The notes under the pieces were generated by a model that did no database searches, had not been told where the DNA came from, and saw only the letters and a list, made by a program, of their open reading frames with translations. Shown here piece after piece: positions 9,645-18,617 of a DNA stretch of 64,000 bases (positions are counted from its first letter, which is position 1; each line of letters opens with the position of its first letter). Origin of the DNA: Rhizobium sp. 16-449-1b (GTDB taxonomy: Bacteria; Pseudomonadota; Alphaproteobacteria; Rhizobiales; Rhizobiaceae); contig NZ_JAGHMH010000015.1 in the NCBI RefSeq assembly GCF_017741935.1, forward strand, positions 1 to 64,000, read 5' to 3'. Both the position numbers and the translations under genes were made by a program.

Positions 9645-11172
9645 GATTATGCCTTTCCACGCCGAATGCGCTGTTCAGGACAAGATGGACGGTGAGTTCG
9701 ACTTGCGCCGTGTCGATATGGTCGACGAGACGACCTTCCGACAAAACTATGACCCTATCTGCCAGGGCGCAAATTTCCTCGAGTTCGGAAGAGACGATGA
9801 TAACGGCAAGCCCTTGATCCGCGAACGCACGCAAAGAATCGAGAATCTCTGCCTTTGCGCCGACATCAATCCCGCGTGTCGGCTCGTCGACCATCAAAAT
9901 CTTCGGCTTCTCGTACGCCCATCGCGCTAGCAAAACCTTTTGCTGATTTCCACCAGACAGCGTGCCAACCGGAGCCCCAAGCCTGCTACTATCGAAGCCG
10001 AACGCTCGGGTCGCGATGCTTGATCGACTAGTCGCCAGACGGTCTTCCATGAGGCCGCGTTTTGCGACTTTGCTAAAGTTGGGAAGCGTTACGTTGTCGG
10101 TGGCGGTCATCCCTAGCACCAGGCCTTGATGCTTGCGATCTTCCGGGACCAGGGCGATACCCAACTTCCTGGCTGCTCTGGGCGACCGAGGCCAAGGCAC
10201 GGGGTTTCCATCTACCACCATGGTTCCGGTTGCTCGCGGTTCTAAGCCAGCAATGGCGCGGAGAAGACTGGTGCGGCCGGCGCCTACGAGGCCGCCAATT
10301 CCAAGTACCTCCCCGGGACGAATATCAAATGAAATCCCACCGATTGCGCCAGGTATTGAGCAGTCCGAGACACGAAGGGCTTCAACAGTACCGCGAGGCT
10401 GCGACGCCGGGCGACGTTGATAGATGTCGCCCATATCTTCGCCGAGCATAGAAGCGACTAGCTGGGATTTTGTCCAATTGGTTTTCGCTCTCGTTTCAAT
10501 GAGGCGCCCGTTCCGGAACACCGTGACAGCGTCAGAGATATCGAGCACTTCGTCCAAATTGTGCGAAACATAGATGAGCGTGTGTCCCTCAGCACGGAGA
10601 TCGCGCATGACCTTGAAGAGTGCCTCACGCTCGGGCGGAGCCAGTGCAGTCGTCGGCTCGTCGAACAGAATGATCCGCGCATTTGCTTCAATCGCGCGTA
10701 GAATCTCCAAGGTCTGCTGGTCAGCGACAGAAAGGCTCCGCGCCTCAGCGTCCGCCGAAATGGTAACGCCCAGACGCGAGGTCAATTCGTAGAACCGCTG
10801 GCGCATCGCCGCTTCCGAGAGAACACCTTTCCTTGAATAGGCTTGTCCGAGGAAAACGTTAGCGACCGCCGACAGGGCCGGTACGATTGTGAGTTCCTGG
10901 TAAATCGCAACCACACCCGCTGCGCGGGCTTTGCGCGGATCGCCGAGTTCAACCTTGGCGCCTGAGATCTCGATTTCACCGCCGCTTGCCGGGATCCGCC
11001 CGGCAAGAATGCCGAGCGTTGTCGATTTGCCAGCGCCATTTTGCCCGACGAATGCGTGGATACATCCCGCTGCAACATCGAGCGTTAACGGCTTTAGCGC
11101 TTCAAAATTCCCGAAGGACTTGCGCACGCCAACCAGGCGTATTGCCGGAGAATTCCGAGCTATAGTTTCCAT
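9637..11172 (-). CDS. ABC transporter ATP-binding protein, RbsA/sugar type
   Basis: 511 residues from the ATG preceded by GGAGG (longer readings lack support). It is the double-ATPase form. The first half has Walker A GQNGAGKST and Walker B ILFDEPT. The second half has the degenerate GLVGAGRTS loop, the LSGGNQQKV signature and MVDEPTRGID. This layout is typical of carbohydrate importers of the CUT2 class. It follows the first binding-protein gene and overlaps the permease. Confidence 0.95.
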   Translation of the reverse strand: METIARNSPAIRLVGVRKSFGNFEALKPLTLDVAAGCIHAFVGQNGAGKSTTLGILAGRIPASGGEIEISGAKVELGDPRKARAAGVVAIYQELTIVPALSAVANVFLGQAYSRKGVLSEAAMRQRFYELTSRLGVTISADAEARSLSVADQQTLEILRAIEANARIILFDEPTTALAPPEREALFKVMRDLRAEGHTLIYVSHNLDEVLDISDAVTVFRNGRLIETRAKTNWTKSQLVASMLGEDMGDIYQRRPASQPRGTVEALRVSDCSIPGAIGGISFDIRPGEVLGIGGLVGAGRTSLLRAIAGLEPRATGTMVVDGNPVPWPRSPRAARKLGIALVPEDRKHQGLVLGMTATDNVTLPNFSKVAKRGLMEDRLATSRSSIATRAFGFDSSRLGAPVGTLSGGNQQKVLLARWAYEKPKILMVDEPTRGIDVGAKAEILDSLRAFADQGLAVIIVSSELEEICALADRVIVLSEGRLVDHIDTAQVELTVHLVLNSAFGVERHNHV

Positions 11173-11203
11173 AATAGGCGCCTCCAACTCGCCCGGACTT
11201 CGA

Positions 11204-12241
11204 TTAAGGCGATTCTGCCTTGTACGAAGTGACGTTGTCCTTTGTGACGAGGCCAACTTTACCGGCCTCCTGTCCATCAATGAGCGCGTGACCGTCGTTG
11301 AGGATAACACGGGGAACGGTCTTTCCAGCGCGAGCATCGATTATCGCTTGCACTGCGGCCTCTGCTGCCGTTTGGCGATAGAAGCCCGTGGTGGCTTGAA
11401 TTGCGCCAGACTTCAGCGCTTCAACAGACCACTCCGTGCCACCAGCTTCGTAGACCTTTACCTGGCCTTGCTTGCCTGCAGCCTCAATGGCGGGAACTGC
11501 GCCCTTCGACATGTTTGTGTAGGCGCCGACGATGATGTTCAGATCAGGATTGGACTGCAGCATCGTTTGCGTTTTGATCTGGTTATCTGGCGGCGAGTAA
11601 TCGGTGCGATGTACTGCGACTACCTCGAAATCTGGGTGTTCGGCCTTAACCTCCGCAAGAGCCTTGTCGAACGACGCGGTAATAGGATGCAGATTGGGAC
11701 CAGTAAGAATGCCGACCTTCTGGTGGCCTGGATTATCGGCGATCGCTTTCTCCATGATAGTTTTGAAAGCGCTCGGTGTCTCATTGCCACCGACATAGAC
11801 CAAGGTGCCCGGAGCCCAAAGATCGTTACCCTCCATTGAGGAACGACCGCAAGCGGTGCCGGTCGCATGAGCCACAAGCACATTTTCGGCCGGAGCACGT
11901 TCCGTTACCATGTCGCAGACTTGGCTACCCTCAACCGGCACGACGATCCAAGCGTTGTAGCCGTTGAAGAGCGCCGTCTCCATCTGATTGATCTGCCGCG
12001 CCACGTCGAAGCGTGCATCAAAGACGTCGTAAGAGAAACCGTATTTCTCAGCCATCGTCTTAACGCCCTTAACCGTCGATTGCACCGCGCTGTTGGTGCC
12101 GATCTCGATGAAAAGAGCGAGTTTCAGCGGTTTTTCAGTGTCGACAATTACCGGTTTTTCGAGGCCGACATCGACCGAGATTTCGGCTGCAGCAGCCGGT
12201 GAGGCCGTCAGTAGTAATGCAAGAAGCCATGCACGTTTCAT
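11204..12241 (-). CDS. periplasmic substrate-binding protein 1 (CUT2 type)
   Basis: 345 residues with a signal peptide (MKRAWLLALLLTASPAAAA). The mature protein begins with EISVDVGLEKP and has the two-lobed sugar-binding fold: FIEIGTNSAVQSTVKG, VFDARFD, TNMSKGAVPAIEAAG. Two cysteines (QVCDMV and ACGRS) are shared with the other two binding proteins here and may form a disulfide. It is very similar along its whole length to binding protein 2 and less so to protein 3. It lies 31 bases before the ATPase. Confidence 0.92.
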   Translation of the reverse strand: MKRAWLLALLLTASPAAAAEISVDVGLEKPVIVDTEKPLKLALFIEIGTNSAVQSTVKGVKTMAEKYGFSYDVFDARFDVARQINQMETALFNGYNAWIVVPVEGSQVCDMVTERAPAENVLVAHATGTACGRSSMEGNDLWAPGTLVYVGGNETPSAFKTIMEKAIADNPGHQKVGILTGPNLHPITASFDKALAEVKAEHPDFEVVAVHRTDYSPPDNQIKTQTMLQSNPDLNIIVGAYTNMSKGAVPAIEAAGKQGQVKVYEAGGTEWSVEALKSGAIQATTGFYRQTAAEAAVQAIIDARAGKTVPRVILNDGHALIDGQEAGKVGLVTKDNVTSYKAESP

Positions 12242-12242
12242 A

Positions 12243-12590
12243 TCATTCCCCCTTCGAATGCAGCGTAAGGCTGCTTCCCCACTCGGCAACCGGCGTCATC
12301 CACCGAACCTCACGATCCGCTAGTAAATCCGAAAGTCCCTGCTCGTAGGTCTTGCGGTAGGCTTTATGCGGCTCTTCACTCTGCCAACGCTCTCGCGTTC
12401 CAGACCAAATCTCGTACAGAACGAGCCGGTCTTTTTTATCCAAATCCTCGTGAACGATGGTGTTCACGAAATTAGGTTCTGCTTTCATCGCTTCGACCAG
12501 CCGATAAAGATGCGAGCGAAACGCTTCCTTTTGTCCTGGCCTGGGATCGAACGTCACGATAAGGACGCACTGCTCATTGGAGTTACTCAT
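12243..12590 (-). CDS. ABM-domain protein, putative quinol-type monooxygenase
   Basis: 115 residues from the ATG at MSNSNEQ. It has the small ferredoxin-like antibiotic biosynthesis monooxygenase fold: VLIVTFDPRPGQKEAF, an ANFV-like PNFVNTIVHED strand and LYEIW. Members oxidise quinols or serve as small mutarotase-like helpers without cofactors. The gene sits between binding proteins 1 and 2 with only a 1-base gap to protein 1, so it is cotranscribed with the importer. Confidence 0.85.
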   Translation of the reverse strand: MSNSNEQCVLIVTFDPRPGQKEAFRSHLYRLVEAMKAEPNFVNTIVHEDLDKKDRLVLYEIWSGTRERWQSEEPHKAYRKTYEQGLSDLLADREVRWMTPVAEWGSSLTLHSKGE

Positions 12591-12597
12591 TAAGACC

Positions 12598-13659
12598 TCA
12601 CGGTGACTGGGGAGTGTATTGGTCAACATTTGCAGCGGTTACGATACCCACCTGCCCTGCCTGCTGGCCTTCGATTAGCGGGTGTCCGTCATTCATCACT
12701 GCACGCGGTACAGTCTCACCGTTGAACGCTTTCACGAGCGCTTCAACAGCGGTGTCCGCAGCGGTGCCGCGATAGTAGCCGGTGGTGGCAGAGATTGCGC
12801 CAGACTTCAGCGCGTCTACCGACCAAACTGTGCCGCCTGCCTCGTAAAGGCGAACCTTGCCCGCGAGGCCGGCAGCATCAACGGCTGGCACGGCGCCTTT
12901 GGACATGTTGGTATAAACACCGATGATTGCACTGAGATCAGGAGTTGCCTGCAGCGTAGTCTGGACCTTCTGCTGGCACTGCTCCGGAGAGTAGTCGGTG
13001 CGGTGCTCCGCGACGAGGGTTACCTGCGGATTTTCCGTCAAGAACTCCTTCAGTGCCTTGTCAAAAGCCAATGTGATTGGGTGCAGGGGCTGCCCGGTGA
13101 GAGCGGCAATTTTCTGCGGACCAGGATGGTCGACAACCATCTGCTGCATCACCCGTTTAAAGGAATTGGGACTTTCGTTGCCACCAATGTAAGTCAGGGT
13201 TCCAGGCGCCCACATCTGCTCCCCCTCGTTAGTCGAGCGACCGCATATTGCCATGCTGACCACGGCTACGGGAACACCAGCGTTTGGCGCGTCGCTTGCT
13301 GCCATGTTGCAGACTTGTTCACCCTCAATCGCGGCGACGATCCAAGCGTCGTAGCCTCCCACAAGAGCATTCTGCATCTGGTTGACCTGGCGGCCGATAT
13401 CGAACCGTGCGTCAAACACATCCACTTCGATGCCATGGCGAGCAGCTGCCTCTTTGGCGCCTGTTACGGTCGACTGGACAGCCGTATTCGTTGCCATTTC
13501 GATAAATAGGGCGATGCGCTTAAGACCACCCTTCTTGACCACGATCGGTTTCTCGAGGCCTACGTCAATCGACACATCCTCTGCCCTCGCGATGCCTCCC
13601 ATCATTGCGAGCGCTGTAACGGCAAGCAATGAGCGTCGTACTATACTTGATTTCATCAT
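12598..13659 (-). CDS. periplasmic substrate-binding protein 2 (CUT2 type)
   Basis: 353 residues, starting at MMKSS after a perfect AGGAGG site. A signal peptide ends near ARAED and the mature start is VSIDVGLEKP. It shares with protein 1 the FIEMATNTAVQSTV, VFDARFDIGRQ, CNMA/CGRS cysteines, TNMSKGAVPAVDAAG and C-terminal VGIVTAANVDQY segments. It is clearly a tandem paralogue of protein 1 and probably binds a related ligand. The ABM gene separates the two copies. Confidence 0.92.
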   Translation of the reverse strand: MMKSSIVRRSLLAVTALAMMGGIARAEDVSIDVGLEKPIVVKKGGLKRIALFIEMATNTAVQSTVTGAKEAAARHGIEVDVFDARFDIGRQVNQMQNALVGGYDAWIVAAIEGEQVCNMAASDAPNAGVPVAVVSMAICGRSTNEGEQMWAPGTLTYIGGNESPNSFKRVMQQMVVDHPGPQKIAALTGQPLHPITLAFDKALKEFLTENPQVTLVAEHRTDYSPEQCQQKVQTTLQATPDLSAIIGVYTNMSKGAVPAVDAAGLAGKVRLYEAGGTVWSVDALKSGAISATTGYYRGTAADTAVEALVKAFNGETVPRAVMNDGHPLIEGQQAGQVGIVTAANVDQYTPQSP

Positions 13660-13682
13660 GACTTCCTCCTCCATGTTGAATT

Positions 13683-14477
13683 CTATTGAGCGGTATAACC
13701 ACCATCCACTGCGATATCGGCACCCGTCATGAAGGCAGACGCCTCCGACGCCAAAAATGCCACCACGTTCGCAATTTCGTCAGGTTCGGCTTGCCTTCCG
13801 ATTGGATGCGCTCCAACCAGCTTGCGAATATAGTTGTCAGGATCGTCGCTCTCGGCTTGGGCCCTGATTGTGAGTTCGGTGCGAGTAGAGCCGGGCTGCA
13901 CGCAGTTCACTCGGATTCCGCGATCAGCGTAGGTCACGGCATCGCATTTCGACAGCAATTGCAATGCAGCCTTGGTGGCGTGATAAAACGGTATGTCCGC
14001 GTTGCCGATTATCCCGTTGATTGACGAGACGTTGACAATCACACCCGGCTCGCCGACCGAGAGGCGCCGGCGAATAAATTCGCGGCTGCACAGAAACGCA
14101 CCTTTGACGTTGATCGAGAATACGCGATCGAAGTCGTCGGCCGTGGCCAGATGGGTCGGCCGGCCACTTCCAGCAATCGCCGCACAATTGACCAGTATGT
14201 CGAGTTGGCCGCCGAAACTCGCCGCCAGCCGCTCGAAGGCATCTTCTACCTGATCCTCCTGCGTGATATCCGCCTTCACGAAATCGTATCCAAAACCAGG
14301 CATGGGTGGCGGCGTGCTGACATCCACCACGCCTACCGATGCACCAAGATCACAAAGCCGGGCGACGATCGCAGCTCCGATACCACCCGCCCCGCCGGTC
14401 ACAAGAGCGCGACGTCCGGCGAGTGACATTAGTGGACCAGCAATCGCTGATGCAGCCATGGTCTCGACGCTGTCCAT
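13683..14477 (-). CDS. SDR-family oxidoreductase C
   Basis: 264 residues if started at the ATG overlapping the upstream stop (TGATG); MSLAGRRALVTGG further in is an alternative start. SDR motifs are VTGGAGGIGAA, NCAAIAG (in place of NNAG), NVSSINGI, YHATK and VDGGYTAQ. It is strongly similar to SDR B at 15553, sharing GNADIP, KCDAVTYA and the same last residues, so one arose from the other. It lies between binding proteins 3 and 2. Confidence 0.92.
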   Translation of the reverse strand: MDSVETMAASAIAGPLMSLAGRRALVTGGAGGIGAAIVARLCDLGASVGVVDVSTPPPMPGFGYDFVKADITQEDQVEDAFERLAASFGGQLDILVNCAAIAGSGRPTHLATADDFDRVFSINVKGAFLCSREFIRRRLSVGEPGVIVNVSSINGIIGNADIPFYHATKAALQLLSKCDAVTYADRGIRVNCVQPGSTRTELTIRAQAESDDPDNYIRKLVGAHPIGRQAEPDEIANVVAFLASEASAFMTGADIAVDGGYTAQ

Positions 14478-15529
14478 CACTGGATTTCCGGCTTGAAGCT
14501 TGAGACGTTGTTGCCATCGATCAGGTAAGGATCGGTTGGAGGCTTACCTTCGACCAGAGGCTCTCCAAGATCGCCGATACCGCGCGGGAGCTTCTCGCCT
14601 TTGCGTGCACGGTCTATGAGTTTCACAGCATTGTAGGCATTTGAGCCCAGACGATTGGCGCTGGAAACGGCAACAGTGCCATCCTTTATCGCGTCAATTG
14701 CCCAAGCAGTCGCTCCGTTGTCGTAAATCTTAGCTTTACCGTGGAGGCCAGATTGCTCAAGTACCGGAGCCAGGCCCTTTGCGAGGTTGGAGAACGCCGT
14801 GTAGTAGAGCGTCATGTCCGGATTTGCTTGCACCATTGGGGCGGCCTTCTCTAGCGCCGACGGCGTCGAGTAGTCCGTTCGGGCAACCGCAACGACCTTT
14901 ATCTCCGGATATTTGGCTTCGAAAAGCTTGAGCGCAGCCTCGTGGTTCTTGGTGATTGGGTTCAGCTCAGGGCCAGTGAAGACGCCGAGTTTCTGAGGCC
15001 CGGGATTTTCGCGACCCATTCGGTCCAGCACCTGAAAGAAAGCTTGGGGCGTTTCAGCTCCACCGATATATGCCAACGTTCCAGGTGACCATAGAGCCTC
15101 GCCCTCATTTGCGCCGCGGCCGCAGATTGACAGCACAGATACGACAACGAGAACATTCTTGGCTGGAGCATCTTTAGTGGCAACGTCGCACATTGTGTTG
15201 CCTTCGACAGCCTTCAAGACCCAAGCGTCATAGTTCCGGTTCAGGGCATTTTGTAGCTGGTTGAGTTGCGTGACCGCATCGAATTTTCCATCGAACACAT
15301 CGATCTGCCAACCCAACTCCTTGGCTGCTCGCGTGGCTCCATCGATGCTGGCCTGCATGGCCGAATTGTTCGCTCCTTCCGAGAAGAAAGCGATCTTAAG
15401 GGGCCCGTCCTTCTTGACGTTGACAACGGCTCCTTCGCCAACGTCAACTGCCATCTCCTGCGACCGGGCTACGCCCGACGTAAGCACCGCGGTCAACATG
15501 ATCGCGGCAAAGCGTGTTCCTAATTTCAT
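14477..15529 (-). CDS. periplasmic substrate-binding protein 3 (CUT2 type)
   Basis: 350 residues with a signal peptide (MKLGTRFAAIMLTAVLTSG). Its fold matches the other two binding proteins (FFSEGANNSAMQASIDG, VFDGKFD, CDVA and CGRG cysteines, FSNLAKGLAPVLEQSG), but it is the most divergent of the three. It may therefore bind a different compound for the same permease. The stop overlaps the start of SDR C. Confidence 0.92.
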   Translation of the reverse strand: MKLGTRFAAIMLTAVLTSGVARSQEMAVDVGEGAVVNVKKDGPLKIAFFSEGANNSAMQASIDGATRAAKELGWQIDVFDGKFDAVTQLNQLQNALNRNYDAWVLKAVEGNTMCDVATKDAPAKNVLVVVSVLSICGRGANEGEALWSPGTLAYIGGAETPQAFFQVLDRMGRENPGPQKLGVFTGPELNPITKNHEAALKLFEAKYPEIKVVAVARTDYSTPSALEKAAPMVQANPDMTLYYTAFSNLAKGLAPVLEQSGLHGKAKIYDNGATAWAIDAIKDGTVAVSSANRLGSNAYNAVKLIDRARKGEKLPRGIGDLGEPLVEGKPPTDPYLIDGNNVSSFKPEIQ

Positions 15530-15552
15530 TTCATCCTCCCACAGATTGAAAT

Positions 15553-16293
15553 TTATTGAGCGGTGTAGCCTCCGTCGACTGGCACATCAGCCCCAGTGAC
15601 GTAAGACGCGAGGTCCGATGCCAAGAAGGCAACAACCCTTGCAATTTCGATCGGCTCAGCCTGCCGCTTCATCGGGTGAGCCGCGACTAGGTTGCGAACA
15701 TAGGCCTCACCTTCCGGGCTAGCGTTCATTGCCGCTACCGTCATGTCGGTTCGTGTCGTACCGAGGATAATTGAATTCGACCTGATGCCCTTTTCGGCGT
15801 AAGTCACAGCGTCACACTTCGATAGTAGCCGCACAGCCGCCTTTGTACCGTGGTACAGCGGGATATCCGCATTGCCCACAACGCCGTAGGTCGACGAGAT
15901 GTTGACAATACTTCCCGAGCGCTTAGCCCTCAGCAGCCCAGCGATGACGTGCTTTGTACATAGGAATGTACCCTTGACGTTGATACCAAACACCTTGTCG
16001 AAGTCTTCGACTGTTGCCTCGTGGGTAAGTGCGCCACTCCCAGCGATTGCCGCAGCGTTAACCAGGATATCGGGAAGCCCAAGTTCCGCGGTTACGTCGG
16101 CGAAAGCCCCTTTGACTGCGGCTTCGTCCGAAATGTCGACCTTGCGGTACAGCTTCGCGGCATTCGGTCCGTTTTCCTTCATGTCGAAAACGGCGACAGA
16201 GGCTCCCTCTTGCGCAAACAACTCCGCTACGGCCGATCCAACGCCTCCAGCACCGCCGGTCACGATAGCGATTCGTCCCTCGAGAATGCCCAT
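15553..16293 (-). CDS. SDR-family oxidoreductase B
   Basis: 246 residues after a strong AAGGAGG site. Motifs are VTGGAGGVGSA, NAAAIAG, NISSTYGVVGNADIP, YHGTK and a VDGGYTAQ end. It is a close paralogue of SDR C at 13683. The alternation SDR B, binding protein 3, SDR C, binding protein 2 suggests an SDR/binding-protein pair was duplicated within the operon. It is probably an NAD(P)-dependent dehydrogenase acting on the imported compound or its products. Confidence 0.93.
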   Translation of the reverse strand: MGILEGRIAIVTGGAGGVGSAVAELFAQEGASVAVFDMKENGPNAAKLYRKVDISDEAAVKGAFADVTAELGLPDILVNAAAIAGSGALTHEATVEDFDKVFGINVKGTFLCTKHVIAGLLRAKRSGSIVNISSTYGVVGNADIPLYHGTKAAVRLLSKCDAVTYAEKGIRSNSIILGTTRTDMTVAAMNASPEGEAYVRNLVAAHPMKRQAEPIEIARVVAFLASDLASYVTGADVPVDGGYTAQ

Positions 16294-16294
16294 A

Positions 16295-17095
16295 TCAAAT
16301 ACCTCCTTCCATAGACTGCATAATTGTTCTCTGATTGCCGATCGCCGCCATGAGAGTTAGGCCTCCGTCGACAAAGAGTGTCGTGCCGGTAGTAAACCGG
16401 GCGTTAGGGGAGAGGAGATACGCAATTGCTTCCGCCATCTCATCGGGCATGCCAGGCCGGCCGATCGGGGTTTCCGGTCGATGGCGACCAAGGATGTCTT
16501 CGCCCTCTGCAACGCCAATCATTGGTGTGGCCGTCTCGCCTGGTCCGATTGCATTGACGCGGATTTGGTACTCGGCCAGATCAATTGCCATGCACTTCGT
16601 CAACATTCCGATGCCAGCTTTCGACGAGCAGTACGCGGCACCTGCTAGAAGAGGAATGGCCTCGTGCACCGACGATACGTTCACGATACGGCCGGGAATG
16701 GACTTCTCGATCATATGCCGGGCGATTACCTGACCAGCGATAAAGCTTCCGGTTAAGTTTACGTCGATCACTCGACGCCAGTCGGCAAGCGACAGCTCCG
16801 TAAACGGCGCAAAAGCGAGCGTTCCAGCATTGTTTACGAAGGCAGAGACATTCCCAAACTTCGAGATCAATGCGTTGATTGCGCTTTCGATGCTCTCTGG
16901 ATCGTCGAGTTGCATCTGGCACAGCTCAGCTCGTCGCCCCTCGTTGCGAACGCGTCTTGCTGTCTCCTCCCCGCCCTCAGAGTTTCCACCGTAGGTGAGG
17001 CCGACATCATAGCCGAGGCGAGCAAGATGAACCGCCGTCGCCCTTCCGATACCAGAACTCGCGCCTGTGATGATAACTACTTCTCGATCGGTCAT
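16295..17095 (-). CDS. SDR-family oxidoreductase A
   Basis: 266 residues from the ATG (MTDREVV) that overlaps the SnoaL-like stop by four bases; the longer open reading upstream is not used. SDR features are [27 protein letters not shown] and FVDGGLTL. It is less similar to B and C than they are to each other. It ends one base before SDR B begins, so the two are translated as a unit. Confidence 0.93.
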   Translation of the reverse strand: MTDREVVIITGASSGIGRATAVHLARLGYDVGLTYGGNSEGGEETARRVRNEGRRAELCQMQLDDPESIESAINALISKFGNVSAFVNNAGTLAFAPFTELSLADWRRVIDVNLTGSFIAGQVIARHMIEKSIPGRIVNVSSVHEAIPLLAGAAYCSSKAGIGMLTKCMAIDLAEYQIRVNAIGPGETATPMIGVAEGEDILGRHRPETPIGRPGMPDEMAEAIAYLLSPNARFTTGTTLFVDGGLTLMAAIGNQRTIMQSMEGGI

Positions 17096-17520
17096 GGCTT
17101 GGTCTCGATCCCAGCTAGAAGAGTTGCTGTGTCCCAATGGAACGGACGGAGTTCGACGATCCGGTCGTTCTTGACCCGAAAGAACTGCATCAATGGCCAA
17201 TCCACCGATCGCCCCGTCGCGCGGGAAACCGCATAAACGTGCGAGCGACTGATAATCACGTCGTCTCCTGAAGGGTAGAATTGTGGATCGCGAACTTCGA
17301 GATGCGACCAAACCTCCCCAAATGCCTTCATCCAGGCGTGAAAGCCTTCCGGGCCCTTCCACTCGCCGGCGTAGGGGAGCGACGCAGGTTGATAGAGCAC
17401 ACAATCGGGATCGAGGGTTTCTGCGATTGGACTAAAATCACCACCACCGGGCGCGAGATAAACAGTCTCGGCAGCATAGAATCGCCTCAGTGTTGCAAAT
17501 GCGGCATTGTCGTCTGTCAT
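17092..17520 (-). CDS. SnoaL-like/NTF2-fold protein
   Basis: 142 residues from MTDDNAAF; an ATG 15 bases upstream is an alternative. The sequence has the NTF2-like layout: an N-terminal helix with FYAAETVY, LDPDCVLYQPASLPYAGEWKG, GFHAWMK and a C-terminal LMQFFRVKNDRIVELRPFHWD. Such proteins are small isomerases, hydrolases or ligand binders in catabolic and polyketide gene sets. It overlaps SDR A by four bases. Confidence 0.85.
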   Translation of the reverse strand: MTDDNAAFATLRRFYAAETVYLAPGGGDFSPIAETLDPDCVLYQPASLPYAGEWKGPEGFHAWMKAFGEVWSHLEVRDPQFYPSGDDVIISRSHVYAVSRATGRSVDWPLMQFFRVKNDRIVELRPFHWDTATLLAGIETKP

Positions 17521-17642
17521 TTTACCGTCTTCCATTTCTTAGAGAGAAGCCGCGTGCCTTCCAGGCAATAGGGCTCTCGACGGCGCTTTCGGTCAGCGCC
17601 GCAACTGGTAATTTCTGGCTACGTGCGTATCAGTCTCTAAAG

Positions 17643-18599
17643 CTAAACAACTTCGTGGTTCACACCGAAGTCCGCTGGTGGTTGTGGACCCCAAATGTAG
17701 AAGGCGTCTTCGCCGTCATGGTCACCGGCATTCCACTGCATATCGCGCGGGATATAATCCATATCGCAGGAGTACTCGGCATAGCTTCCCCATGGATCAC
17801 GGATGTAGTGGAAGTAGTTCGATCCGAGCACATGGCGACCCAAGCCCCAGCCCTCTGCATAGCCTTTATCGGCCATGGACATTGCGCCAAGACCCACCTG
17901 ATGGATGCTGGGCACATCCCAGCTCGTATGGTGGATGCCAGGCGCGGTAGATTTCACGAATGCGATCATGTGATGATCACTACCGTGTCTTCCGTGAAGG
18001 AACGCGATGTCCGAACCCGCTCTGTCGGATAGCCCGAGGCCAAAGACGCGGGTGTAGAAATTCACGGCCTGATCGACGTCCGAGGTGAACAAAAGTATAT
18101 GTGACATGCGCGTTGGCATCACGATACCGCCAGCGGAGCGCTTTGGAGCACCGGCAACCCCTGGCGCCGAGGACATCATGAGGCCATGTGACTTCTCGTC
18201 AGGTGAGCTTTTCGCGCCGACTTTAAGTTCAACCAACGTCCCTTCGAAATCCCGAACCCAGATGCCGTTGGACTCTAGGCCTGGGGGTGGGTCGATCTGA
18301 CGGATGTTGTTCGACTTGAGATGAAGCTTGAAGCGTTCCAAGTCTTCTTCGTAGATGCCGAAGCTTAGATAGGAGAGTGCTTTCCTGCTGCCCTCGGTGA
18401 CCGTGCCCCATACATGGTCGCTACCTTCTGTGAGCAGCTCCAGCGTATTGTCGCGTACCCGCGTCACCAGTCCAAATGACTTGTGGAACTCGTTTGCCTT
18501 AGCGAGATCTGGAACGCTGAAGCTGAAAGTGTCTAGGGAATGTACGCCCAAGGTTCCACTTGTGAAATCAGGTCCGATGATGCCTCTATTCGCCGTCAT
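17643..18599 (-). CDS. VOC-family, extradiol ring-cleavage dioxygenase-like protein
   Basis: 318 residues, two vicinal-oxygen-chelate modules in tandem as in BphC-type extradiol dioxygenases. Likely iron ligands are the His in MPTRMSHILLF, the His in GIHHTSWDV and the Glu in YAEYSCD near the C-terminus. The His in SDHHMIAF and the YFHYIRDPWG segment also match active-site positions of the family. This implies cleavage of a catechol-like ring. A non-oxygenase VOC role cannot be excluded without alignment. The ATG follows GGGAGGGAGG. Confidence 0.85.
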   Translation of the reverse strand: MTANRGIIGPDFTSGTLGVHSLDTFSFSVPDLAKANEFHKSFGLVTRVRDNTLELLTEGSDHVWGTVTEGSRKALSYLSFGIYEEDLERFKLHLKSNNIRQIDPPPGLESNGIWVRDFEGTLVELKVGAKSSPDEKSHGLMMSSAPGVAGAPKRSAGGIVMPTRMSHILLFTSDVDQAVNFYTRVFGLGLSDRAGSDIAFLHGRHGSDHHMIAFVKSTAPGIHHTSWDVPSIHQVGLGAMSMADKGYAEGWGLGRHVLGSNYFHYIRDPWGSYAEYSCDMDYIPRDMQWNAGDHDGEDAFYIWGPQPPADFGVNHEVV

Positions 18600-18617
18600 T
18601 GGGTCCTCCCTCCCGTC